A stretch of DNA of 64,000 nucleotides from Corynebacterium sp. (GTDB taxonomy: Bacteria; Actinomycetota; Actinomycetes; Mycobacteriales; Mycobacteriaceae), in the NCBI RefSeq assembly GCF_030152825.1, contig NZ_JASLIP010000008.1, positions 1 to 64,000 on the forward strand, written 5' to 3'. Below the pieces are notes generated by a model. That model had not been told where the DNA came from. It was given only the letters and a program-made list of their open reading frames with translations, and made no database searches. Shown here in pieces: positions 51,553 to 59,424 of this stretch (position 1 is the stretch's first letter; the number at the start of each line of letters is the position of its first letter). A program made the translations under genes and the position numbers.

Positions 51553-53739
51553 ATGGCAGATTCTGCACGCACAGCGGCGGGGAGCGAGTCTTCAGCCAAG
51601 CAAACGGGTGCCTCGCGTATCCGAACTTTGCTGGGTAAGCCCACCCCTGCCGCGGCAAAAATGAAGAAAGATGACCAGGCCAACTGGCCCGTCATCATCA
51701 TCACCCTGGTGGTCACGGTCGCCGTCGCAATCTGGGCGGCCGCCGGGGCCGAGAGCTTCGACAAGATCGTCGGCGGCACGGCCAGCTGGCTGACCGGAAA
51801 CCTCGGGTGGTTGTACGTCGCCGTCGTGGCGATCACCCTGATCTTCATGATCTGGCTTGCCGCCTCCAAGGCCGGCAACATCCGTCTGGGGCCCGATCAC
51901 TCGCGCCCGCAATACTCCCTCTTCTCCTGGTCCGCGATGCTCTTTGCCGCGGGTATCGGCATCGGAATCCTGTTCTACTCCGTCGCCGAGCCGCTGGCCC
52001 AGTACGCCAACCCGCCGGTCGGCCCGGGCGAGACCGAGGAGGCCATGAAGGAGGCCGTGCTGTGGACCCTATTCCACTACGGCATCTCCGGCTGGGGGCT
52101 CTACGCCCTGATGGGACTGGCCTTCGGCTACTACGCCTACCGCCTCAACATGCCGCTGGCGATCCGCAGCGCCCTGTACCCGCTGATCGGGAAGCGAATC
52201 CACGGGCCCATCGGCGATGCGGTCGATATCGCCGCCCTGCTGGGCACCGTCTTCGGCGTCGCCGCCTCGCTGGGTATCGGCGTGGTGCAGCTGAACTTCG
52301 GCCTGAACCTCGTCTTCGACCTGCCCGAGGGCAAGGCCATGCAAATCGCGCTGGTGGTGCTGGCCGTCGCCGCGGCCACCCTTTCCGCCGTGTCGGGCGT
52401 GGATAAGGGCATTAAGCGCCTCTCGGAGTGGAACGTCTACCTCGCCGTCGCGCTGCTCGTCATCGTCGTCGCTGGTGGCCGCACCGGCTGGCTCTTCGAC
52501 TCCCTCGTGAAGAACATGGGTGACTACCTGACCACCCTGCCGCGCTGGACCTTCGAGACCTTCTCCTACACGACCACCCCGGCCTCCACCCAGGAGTGGA
52601 TGGCCAACTGGACCCTGTTCTTCTGGGCCTGGTGGGTTGCCTGGGCTCCGTTCGTTGGCCTGTTCCTGGCCCGCATTTCCCGCGGCCGCACCTTCCGCCA
52701 GTTCATCGTCGGCACCCTGCTGGTCCCATTCCTGTTCCTGGCGCTGTGGGCGTCCTTCCTGGGCAATATGGCCCTCGACCGCGTCGTCAACAACGGCGAC
52801 CGCGACCTGCTGGAACAGACCGTCAACTCGCCTGAGCGTGGCTTCTACATGGTGCTGCAAGGCCTGCCGTGGCCGACGCTGGCGCTGGTGCTGGCGATGA
52901 TTGTCGGCCTGCTGTTCTTCGTTACTTCCGCGGACTCCGGTGCGCTGGTTATGGCGAAATTCTCCTCCCGATCCACCGACCCGGCGGCCGACGGCGCGGT
53001 GTGGCTCCGTGTGCTGTGGTCTGTTGCCGTTGCTGTGCTGACTGTCGCGATGCTGCAGGTCGACGGCATCGGCACCCTGCAGATGGCAACCCTGATCATG
53101 GGCTTGCCGTTCATGATCGTGGTCTTCCTCATCATGGCTGGGTTGGTGCTCTCAGTCAGACAAGAGGTCCTGCAGATGGACTCCCGTGCAGTCGCCCTCC
53201 ACGGCGCGATCTCCGGGCGCACGGATAGCCAGCATGGCGATTGGCGTACCCGCGTGGAACGCGTCGGTACTTGGCCGACCGCTGAGCAGTCGCAGTCCTT
53301 CATCATGGAGGTCGCCAAGCCGGCTCTGAAGGACGTCACCGAGGAGCTGATGAACAATGGCCACGAGGCAACGCTGACCACGGTGGCCGACGAGCACACC
53401 GGCATCAACCAGCTCGACCTGTTCGTCACCTTCAAGGGCGACCCGGACTTCCGCTACCAGCTCTACCCAATCGAGGAGCGCCTGCCGAAGTTCGCCCGGC
53501 GCGGCAGCCACGGCGCGAATTACTACCGCGTCGAGGTTTTCGGGATCAACGGCTCCCTGGGCTATGACGTCTTCGGCTACACCCGCGAGCAGATCATCGC
53601 GAACGTGCTGGACCTGTTCGAACGCCACATGGAGTACCTGCACATGCAGCGGAACCAGCCAGGCGAGACCGACCTCTCGGCCTACAACACTGAGATCCCG
53701 GAGTGGCAGGAGGACTTCGGCGAGAACCACGCCGACTAA
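51553..53739 (+). CDS. BCCT transporter, probable betaine carrier
   Basis: A 728-residue BCCT carrier, clearly paralogous to the first over most of its length: SWSAMLFAAGIGIG and WWVAWAPFVGLFLARISRGR are shared, and both have a long C-terminal soluble domain. Here the glycine stretch is GIGIG (134-138), the betaine type, so betaine uptake with sodium is predicted by analogy with BetP. ATG 51553 has AAGGAG 6-7 nt upstream; an in-frame ATG at 51493 has none. It follows betB by 113 nt. Confidence 0.85.
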   Translation: MADSARTAAGSESSAKQTGASRIRTLLGKPTPAAAKMKKDDQANWPVIIITLVVTVAVAIWAAAGAESFDKIVGGTASWLTGNLGWLYVAVVAITLIFMIWLAASKAGNIRLGPDHSRPQYSLFSWSAMLFAAGIGIGILFYSVAEPLAQYANPPVGPGETEEAMKEAVLWTLFHYGISGWGLYALMGLAFGYYAYRLNMPLAIRSALYPLIGKRIHGPIGDAVDIAALLGTVFGVAASLGIGVVQLNFGLNLVFDLPEGKAMQIALVVLAVAAATLSAVSGVDKGIKRLSEWNVYLAVALLVIVVAGGRTGWLFDSLVKNMGDYLTTLPRWTFETFSYTTTPASTQEWMANWTLFFWAWWVAWAPFVGLFLARISRGRTFRQFIVGTLLVPFLFLALWASFLGNMALDRVVNNGDRDLLEQTVNSPERGFYMVLQGLPWPTLALVLAMIVGLLFFVTSADSGALVMAKFSSRSTDPAADGAVWLRVLWSVAVAVLTVAMLQVDGIGTLQMATLIMGLPFMIVVFLIMAGLVLSVRQEVLQMDSRAVALHGAISGRTDSQHGDWRTRVERVGTWPTAEQSQSFIMEVAKPALKDVTEELMNNGHEATLTTVADEHTGINQLDLFVTFKGDPDFRYQLYPIEERLPKFARRGSHGANYYRVEVFGINGSLGYDVFGYTREQIIANVLDLFERHMEYLHMQRNQPGETDLSAYNTEIPEWQEDFGENHAD

Positions 53740-53749
53740 AAAGCGCCTC

Positions 53750-53785
53750 GCACCAGTCCCGGCTCGATCCGGGTGATCCTGGTGC
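53750..53785 (+). terminator. Hairpin after the second BCCT gene
   Basis: GCACCAG pairs with CTGGTGC, with an inner CCCGG/CCGGG stem. No T-run is present. It lies just before the tex promoter. Confidence 0.4.
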
Positions 53786-53806
53786 AAGCCGGTACAGCCC
53801 GGCACC

Positions 53807-53812
53807 TACAAT
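53807..53812 (+). promoter_or_regulatory. tex -10 box (leaderless)
   Basis: TACAAT with 7 nt to ATG 53820 and no ribosome site. Confidence 0.6.
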
Positions 53813-53819
53813 GGCTTAA

Positions 53820-56183
53820 ATGATCGCAGAGATTCTAGCCGAGGAACTAGGTGCCGGGCTGTCGCACGTCCAGGCCACCATCGCCCTGCTCGACGAGGGC
53901 AACACGGTTCCCTTCATCGCCCGCTACCGCAAAGAGATCACCGGCGGGATGGATGATTCCCAGATCCGCCAGCTGGAAACCCGCCTCAACTACCTGCGGG
54001 AGCTGGGGGAGCGCAAGGAGACCATCCTCAAGGCCATCAAGGAGCAGGGCAAACTCACCGAAGAGCTCGCCGCCGAGATCCGCGCCGTGCAGACGAAGTC
54101 CCGCCTCGAGGACCTGTACCTGCCATATAAGAAGACCCGCAAGACCAAGGCCACCATCGCTCGGGATGCTGGGCTGGAGCCACTCGCAGATACGCTGCTG
54201 GCGCCCGGGGTCGCCGAGGACCCGGCGAGCATCGCCGAGAGCTACCTCTGCGAGGGATTCGAAGACACCAAAGCAGCACTGGCCGGGGCACGCGCCATCG
54301 TCGTCGAGCGAATCGCCACGGATGCGGACCTGGTTGGCGAAGTCCGCGAGGAGTTCTTCAACCGAGGCGTCGCCGAGGTCGGCGTCGTCGATGGGAAGGA
54401 AGCGGAAGGGGCGAAGTACCGGGACTACTTCGACTTCTCCGAGCCACTCGACAAGCTCCCCAGCCACCGGATCCTCGCCATCCTGCGCGGCGAGAGCGAG
54501 GGTGTGCTACGCGTGAACCTCACGGGAGGGGAGGAGGACGAGTTCTACCAGGGGATCATCGCCGACCGGCTGGACCTTGAGCCACAGGGGGATGCGGCCG
54601 ATAAGTTCCGCGCCGAGTGCGTCCGCTTCGGCTGGCGCACCAAGCTCGCCGTCAGCTCCGCCGTGGACGCCCGGGTGAAGCTCAAGGAGAGGGCCGACGC
54701 CTCCGCCGTGGACGTCTTCGCGAAGAACCTGCGCGACCTCCTGCTCGCCGCACCCGCCGGCCAGCGAGCCACCCTGGGCCTGGACCCCGGATACCGCAAC
54801 GGCGTGAAGTGCGCGGTGGTGGATGCCACCGGCAAGGTCGTGGACACCATCATCGTCTACCCGCACTCCGGGGCCGCGAAGTGGGAGCAGGCCCGCACCC
54901 AACTTGCGGGTCTGGTCGCCGAGCACGGCGTCGAACTGCTCGCGGTGGGTAACGGGACGGCCAGCCGCGAGACCGAGAAGCTCGCCCGCGAGATTGCCGA
55001 TCTCATCGCCGAGGCCGGCGGGAAGCGCCCGACCTCGGTCATCGTCAGCGAGGCAGGGGCCTCCGTCTACTCGGCCTCCGAAGTCGCGTCGCGGGAGTTC
55101 CCGGACATGGACGTCTCCCTGCGCGGCGCGGTCTCGATCGCCCGGCGCCTGCAGGATCCGCTGGCCGAGCTGGTGAAGATCGACCCGAAGTCCATCGGGG
55201 TGGGGCAGTACCAGCACGACGTCAACCAGAGCTGGCTGACCCACTCCCTGGACTCTGTGGTCGAGGATGCCGTGAACTCGGTGGGTGTGGACGTTAACTC
55301 CGCCAGTGCCGAGCTACTCGAGCGGGTCGCGGGGATCACCAAGACGGTGGCGGAGAACATCGTCACGCACAGGCACGACAACGGCGCCTTCCGCTCCCGC
55401 AAGGAGCTGCTGACGGTGCCGCGCCTGGGCCCACGCGCCTTCGAGCAGTCCGCGGGCTTCCTCCGCATCCACGACGGGGAGGATCCGTTGGACGCCTCCG
55501 CGGTTCACCCGGAGGCCTACAGCCTGGTGCGCTCCATCACGGAGGACACCGGTGTGGCGGTGCCGCAGCTGATCGGCAACTCCGCGGTGCTGACGAAGCT
55601 GCGTCCGGCGGATTACGCGAACGAGACTTTCGGTGTGCCGACGGTGCGCGATGTGCTGGCAGAGCTGGATAAGCCAGGCCGCGACCCACGCCCGAGCTTC
55701 AAGACCGCGAGCCTGGCCGAGGGCGTGGAGAAGGTCTCCGACGTGCGCCCCGGCATGGTGCTGGAGGGCACGGTGACTAATGTGGCCGCCTTCGGCGCCT
55801 TCGTCGACATCGGCGTGCACCAGGACGGCCTCGTCCACGTCTCCGCGATGGCCGACCGATTCGTCAAGGACCCCCACGAGGTGGTCCACTCCGGTCAGGT
55901 GGTCAAGGTGAAGGTGATGGACGTCGACGTCGACCGGCAGCGCATCGGCCTGAGCCTGCGCCTGAACGACGAGCCAGGTGGCGAGCAGGGCCCCGGGTCC
56001 GGTCGCGCAGGTCGCCGCGAGGAGGCAGGAGAGAGGGGTGCCCGCGACGGTCGGGGCCGCAAGCGCGGCGGACAGCGCGGCGACAATCGCGGTGGCCAGC
56101 GTGGCAAGCGGGGCGGCCAGCGCGGTGGCGGATCGCCCTCCGGTGGCGCGATGGCCGCTGCTCTCAAGCAGGCCGGCTTCTAG
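53820..56183 (+). CDS. tex: Tex-like S1 RNA-binding transcription accessory protein
   Basis: A 787-residue Tex protein. The N-terminal helical Tex_N region has GNTVPFIARYRKEITGG; a YqgF/RuvX-like nuclease-fold domain has LGLDPGYRNGVKCAVVD; a helix-hairpin-helix pair (around 490-560) has DVNSASAELLERVAGI; and an S1 domain (about 640-710) has GMVLEGTVTNVAAFGAFVD. The last 70 residues are Arg/Gly-rich (RGGQRG repeats), an extra nucleic-acid-binding tail. It has its own leaderless promoter and lies between the betaine block and rplS. Confidence 0.95.
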   Translation: MIAEILAEELGAGLSHVQATIALLDEGNTVPFIARYRKEITGGMDDSQIRQLETRLNYLRELGERKETILKAIKEQGKLTEELAAEIRAVQTKSRLEDLYLPYKKTRKTKATIARDAGLEPLADTLLAPGVAEDPASIAESYLCEGFEDTKAALAGARAIVVERIATDADLVGEVREEFFNRGVAEVGVVDGKEAEGAKYRDYFDFSEPLDKLPSHRILAILRGESEGVLRVNLTGGEEDEFYQGIIADRLDLEPQGDAADKFRAECVRFGWRTKLAVSSAVDARVKLKERADASAVDVFAKNLRDLLLAAPAGQRATLGLDPGYRNGVKCAVVDATGKVVDTIIVYPHSGAAKWEQARTQLAGLVAEHGVELLAVGNGTASRETEKLAREIADLIAEAGGKRPTSVIVSEAGASVYSASEVASREFPDMDVSLRGAVSIARRLQDPLAELVKIDPKSIGVGQYQHDVNQSWLTHSLDSVVEDAVNSVGVDVNSASAELLERVAGITKTVAENIVTHRHDNGAFRSRKELLTVPRLGPRAFEQSAGFLRIHDGEDPLDASAVHPEAYSLVRSITEDTGVAVPQLIGNSAVLTKLRPADYANETFGVPTVRDVLAELDKPGRDPRPSFKTASLAEGVEKVSDVRPGMVLEGTVTNVAAFGAFVDIGVHQDGLVHVSAMADRFVKDPHEVVHSGQVVKVKVMDVDVDRQRIGLSLRLNDEPGGEQGPGSGRAGRREEAGERGARDGRGRKRGGQRGDNRGGQRGKRGGQRGGGSPSGGAMAAALKQAGF

Positions 56184-56313
56184 CTGGTTTGGTTTCTGCC
56201 GAATCGGCTGGCATACTATCCGAGTTAACTATGTTCCGGGTACGAACCCGTAGGCGCGATGAGCATCGAAAAGCCGCGAGGATCCTCTATCCAGGCAAGC
56301 AAAGGATTAATCC

Positions 56314-56655
56314 ATGCATATTCTTGACAAGGTCGATGCAGCACAGCTGCGCGACGATATCCCAGAGTTCCGCGCAGGTGACACCGTCGACGTGCACCTG
56401 AAGGTCATCGAGGGCAGCAAGTCCCGCGTGCAGGTCTTCCGTGGCGTCGTGATCAAGCGCCAGGGCTCCGGCATCCGCGAGACCTTCACCGTCCGCAAGG
56501 TCTCCTTCGGCATCGGCGTGGAGCGCACCATCCCAGTGCACTCCCCGAACATCGACAAGCTCGAGGTTCTGTCCCGCGGTAAGGTCCGTCGCGCGAAGCT
56601 GTACTACCTGCGCGATCGCCACGGCAAGGCAGCCAAGATCAAGGAGAAGCGCTAA
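56314..56655 (+). CDS. rplS: 50S ribosomal protein L19
   Basis: A 113-residue L19 at the 30S-50S interface. FRAGDTVDVHLKVIEGSKSR, VFRGVVIKRQGSGIRETFTV and a basic C-terminus match the family over its full length. AAAGGA lies about 8 nt upstream of the ATG. A possible promoter with -10 TACTAT at 56214-56219 lies in the gap after tex. A strong terminator follows. Confidence 0.97.
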   Translation: MHILDKVDAAQLRDDIPEFRAGDTVDVHLKVIEGSKSRVQVFRGVVIKRQGSGIRETFTVRKVSFGIGVERTIPVHSPNIDKLEVLSRGKVRRAKLYYLRDRHGKAAKIKEKR

Positions 56656-56685
56656 TCTGCGCCAGCGCACGATGTGCGCGTGAGA

Positions 56686-56718
56686 GGGGAACGGAAGTCA
56701 CTTCCGTTCCCCTTTTTC
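56686..56718 (+). terminator. Strong terminator after rplS
   Basis: GGGGAACGGAAG (56686-56697) pairs perfectly with CTTCCGTTCCCC (56701-56712) over a 3-nt loop, followed by TTTTTC. Confidence 0.92.
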
Positions 56719-56780
56719 TTGCCCGGATGAGGCGGTGACCCCGGGAAGGGAACGTCCCAGTGTCGCAGGTGGCCGCCTGG

Positions 56781-56786
56781 TAGTCT
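56781..56786 (+). promoter_or_regulatory. lepB -10 box (leaderless)
   Basis: TAGTCT with 8 nt to GTG 56795; no ribosome site. Confidence 0.5.
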
Positions 56787-56794
56787 GAACCCTT

Positions 56795-57688
56795 GTGACT
56801 ACCGATCCCAAGAAGCACCAGCCCAACCCCGACGCAGCAGCCCCGCATGCAGGCGGCGCTGCACCTCAGCAGGCGGCAGGTCAAACCGCTGCGCAGCCGG
56901 GGGATGGGACAGCACGTGCGGGGAAGGGCACGGCAACCGAGAATCACAAGGCCACCGGCAAGTCGCAAGATAAGGCCAAGGAGAAGAAGACCTACCCGTG
57001 GTGGGTGGAGATGCCCATCATCCTGGTTGCCACCATGCTGATTCTTGGCATGTTCAATATCTTCGTCGGCAGGCTCTACCTGATCCCGTCCGAATCCATG
57101 GAGCCCACCCTGCACGGCTGCGAGGGGTGCACGAATGACCGGATCTTCGTCAATAAGCTCGCCTACATCGGCGGAAAAGAGCCGAAGCCGGGTGACGTCG
57201 TCGTCTTCGTCGGTGAGGACTCCTGGAACACGACCTACGTCTCCCAGCGTTCGGACAATGGGCTGATCAAGGGCCTGCAGAACGCCGGCAGCATGATCGG
57301 GATCATCGCCCCGGATGAAAACGCCCTGGTCAAGCGAGTCATCGCCACCGGTGGGCAGACTGTCCAGTGCCGCCCCGGCGACCCCGGTGTAATGGTCGAC
57401 GGCAAGAAGGTGGACGATTCCTACACGATGAGCCCGTTGGTGAACGCGGTGGACCCGGCAACCGGCTCCGATGCCTGCCAGGGCGAGTACTTCGGCCCCA
57501 TCACCGTGCCGGATGACCACCTGTGGCTGATGGGCGACAACCGCACCAACTCGCTGGACTCCCGCGGCCACGTGGGCGACGAGCACCAGGGCACCATCCC
57601 GGTGGAGAACGTGGTGGGTAAGGTCTCCGCGCGCGTGCTGCCGATCGATCGCATCGGCGGGGTCGCGCACCTGGATATCCAGCAGTAG
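56795..57688 (+). CDS. lepB: Signal peptidase I
   Basis: A 297-residue membrane serine protease that cleaves Sec and Tat signal peptides. A polar, low-complexity cytoplasmic N-terminus (1-68) precedes one transmembrane helix (about 70-90). The catalytic Ser101 is in PSESMEPTL and the Lys180 in ALVKRVIATGG; GDNRTNSLDSR is the conserved box D/E region. The GTG start fits a leaderless promoter. It is 2 nt from rnhB. Confidence 0.95.
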   Translation: MTTDPKKHQPNPDAAAPHAGGAAPQQAAGQTAAQPGDGTARAGKGTATENHKATGKSQDKAKEKKTYPWWVEMPIILVATMLILGMFNIFVGRLYLIPSESMEPTLHGCEGCTNDRIFVNKLAYIGGKEPKPGDVVVFVGEDSWNTTYVSQRSDNGLIKGLQNAGSMIGIIAPDENALVKRVIATGGQTVQCRPGDPGVMVDGKKVDDSYTMSPLVNAVDPATGSDACQGEYFGPITVPDDHLWLMGDNRTNSLDSRGHVGDEHQGTIPVENVVGKVSARVLPIDRIGGVAHLDIQQ

Positions 57689-57690
57689 CC

Positions 57691-58416
57691 ATGGCGCGTC
57701 CCACCCCACAGTCGGCTGCGCGCGCTCGCGGCGCCGAGCTGGTGCAGCAGGCGCTCTCCGAGGGCTATAGCTTCGTCGATGAATACCTGCGATTCCACGG
57801 GTCTACCCACGTGGCCGGGGTGGACGAGGCCGGTCGCGGCGCCTGCTGCGGCCCCATCACCATTGCCTCCTGCGTCCTGCCCGATCATGACGTTCCCGAG
57901 CTGGCGGGGCTCAACGACTCCAAGAAGCTCACCCCGCTACGTCGCGAGAAGCTCTTCGGCGCTATCATTGAGCACGCGGTGGCTTACAAGATCGTCCATA
58001 TCCCTGCCGCCGAGATCGACCAGAAGGGCATCCAGTACGCCAACACCACCGGCATGTACCGCGCCGTTGCGGGACTGTCTGTGGAACCAGACGTGGTCCT
58101 CACCGACGCAGTGCACCTGCCGGAGCTTGAGTGTGAGCACGCGCCGCTGGTCAAGGGGGATGCGCTGTCTCCGGCGATCAGTGCCGCGAGCATCCTGGCG
58201 AAGGTCTCCCGGGACCGCCTGATGGTGGAGATGGACGAGCAGTATCCGGGCTATGGCCTGGCCGGCCACAAGGGCTACGGCACGGCGAAGCATATGGCTG
58301 CGGTGCGCCTCCACGGCGCGTGCCCGGAACACCGTTACACTTACTCCAATGTCGCCACCGCACATGCCGAGTGGACGAGCACACAACCGCGTGAGGAAGG
58401 ACATCCTGGCCAGTGA
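57691..58416 (+). CDS. rnhB: Ribonuclease HII
   Basis: A 241-residue RNase H type 2 that nicks at ribonucleotides in DNA and degrades RNA-DNA hybrids. VAGVDEAGRGACCGPI holds the first acidic pair (Asp45, Glu46); VVLTDAVHLPE and AASILAKVSRDRLMVEMDE supply the others. The ATG follows the lepB stop by 2 nt. Its end overlaps the next gene by 4 nt. Confidence 0.95.
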   Translation: MARPTPQSAARARGAELVQQALSEGYSFVDEYLRFHGSTHVAGVDEAGRGACCGPITIASCVLPDHDVPELAGLNDSKKLTPLRREKLFGAIIEHAVAYKIVHIPAAEIDQKGIQYANTTGMYRAVAGLSVEPDVVLTDAVHLPELECEHAPLVKGDALSPAISAASILAKVSRDRLMVEMDEQYPGYGLAGHKGYGTAKHMAAVRLHGACPEHRYTYSNVATAHAEWTSTQPREEGHPGQ

Positions 58417-58721
58417 GCGCTGAAGAGCTAGACGACTACGAGGCAAACGTTGAGCTGTCGATGTACCGCGAGTACCGCGACGTCGTGAGCCAGTTCTCCT
58501 TTGTCGTGGAAACCGAGCGTCGGTTCTACCTAGCCAATGCGGTGGAGCTCACGCCCCGCAACTCCGGCGGCGAGGTCTACTACGAAATCCGCATGTCGGA
58601 CGCTTGGGTGTGGGATATGTACCGCCCTGCCCGCTTCGTTCGCTACGTTCGCGTGATCACTTATAAGGACGTCAATATCGAGGAGCTCGACAAGCCCGAG
58701 CTGCAGCTGCCGGAGCACTAG
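58413..58721 (+). CDS. DUF2469 family protein (Rv2901c homologue)
   Basis: A 102-residue conserved actinobacterial protein of unknown function. MSAEELDDYEANVELSMYRE, VETERRFYLANAVEL and DAWVWDMYRPARFVRYVRV are near-invariant stretches of the family. GTGA overlaps the rnhB stop, so it is translated with rnhB, as in mycobacteria. Confidence 0.9.
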   Translation: MSAEELDDYEANVELSMYREYRDVVSQFSFVVETERRFYLANAVELTPRNSGGEVYYEIRMSDAWVWDMYRPARFVRYVRVITYKDVNIEELDKPELQLPEH

Positions 58722-58764
58722 CCCGGCACCTCCCGCGGGTCTCCTTTTGCTGAGTATCCGGCTG

Positions 58765-58773
58765 TTATCCACA
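58765..58773 (+). promoter_or_regulatory. DnaA-box sequence, perfect
   Basis: TTATCCACA is an exact consensus DnaA box in the gap between the DUF2469 gene and yraN. Confidence 0.5.
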
Positions 58774-58782
58774 CCCCAGCGC

Positions 58783-58791
58783 CTATCCACA
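58783..58791 (+). promoter_or_regulatory. DnaA-box sequence, one mismatch
   Basis: CTATCCACA differs from the consensus only at the first base. It is on the same strand, 18 bp from the first box, putting both on nearly the same helix face. Confidence 0.4.
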
Positions 58792-58959
58792 GGCTCCTGG
58801 GGTTTTCTTGTTCCTGCCTTCTTTTTAGGACGTCAACGCCCTGGCCACCGTGCTTGGCTGGCCTCACACGCTGCCCTGGTACGACAGCTGCGTGGGCAGG
58901 GCGAGCGTGAATGACTTTGGCCACGCGCAGCGGAACAAAACGACAGCGAGGTACGGGGG

Positions 58960-59424
58960 ATGGATAGCGCAACGCAGGTGGCAGGCACCGATCGACACAC
59001 GGTGGGTCGGGGGTCGGCCGGACAGAACTTGGCCCGACACAGCTCGGTCGGACAGAACTTGGCCGGACCGAGCACAGCGGATTCGACGGTGGGGGTGGGC
59101 CGACAGGGCGAGGCCCTGGCCGGGGAGTTCCTGGTGAATCAAGGTTGGACAATCGTGGAGCGCAACTGGCACTGCCGGTTCGCGGAACTGGACATCATCG
59201 CCCTCGACCCAGCAGGCGAGATGGTGTTCGTGGAGGTCAAGTACCGGAGGGACACCGCGCACGGCACTGGCGTGGAAGCAGTAACACAGACAAAACTGCG
59301 CCGGATGCGGCTGGCAGCGGGGAAGTGGCTGGCTGAACAGCAGCGCGGGGTCGATGTGGTGCGCTTCGACATCATCGACGTGGGTCCTGCCGGTGTGCGG
59401 GAGCACGTGGTGGGGGTGGCGTGA
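58960..59424 (+). CDS. yraN: YraN family protein (UPF0102, Rv2898c homologue)
   Basis: A 154-residue protein with a restriction-nuclease-like fold. The core starts about residue 44 with GRQGEALAGEFL, then NWHCRFAELDIIALD and FVEVKYRRD, which keep the E-D-EVK nuclease-type residues. The role is unknown; the gene usually precedes comM. The N-terminal 43 residues are unlike the family and contain a repeated GQNLA unit from a 30-bp tandem repeat, so the true start may be further in, such as a GTG near 59090. It overlaps comM. Confidence 0.8.
   Translation: MDSATQVAGTDRHTVGRGSAGQNLARHSSVGQNLAGPSTADSTVGVGRQGEALAGEFLVNQGWTIVERNWHCRFAELDIIALDPAGEMVFVEVKYRRDTAHGTGVEAVTQTKLRRMRLAAGKWLAEQQRGVDVVRFDIIDVGPAGVREHVVGVA
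59011..59071 (+). repeat. Two copies of a 30-bp imperfect tandem repeat in yraN
   Basis: GGACAGAACTTGGCC occurs at 59020-59034 and again at 59050-59064, exactly 30 nt apart, with similar flanks. The period is 10 codons, so the frame is kept. Confidence 0.75.

Noticed and set aside
58722..58959. Possible replication origin
   Set aside because: Only two DnaA-type boxes, no AT-rich unwinding stretch, and no dnaA, dnaN or parAB nearby.
59011..59071. CRISPR-like repeat
   Set aside because: Only two copies, no spacer of usual size, in frame inside a coding region, and no cas genes.
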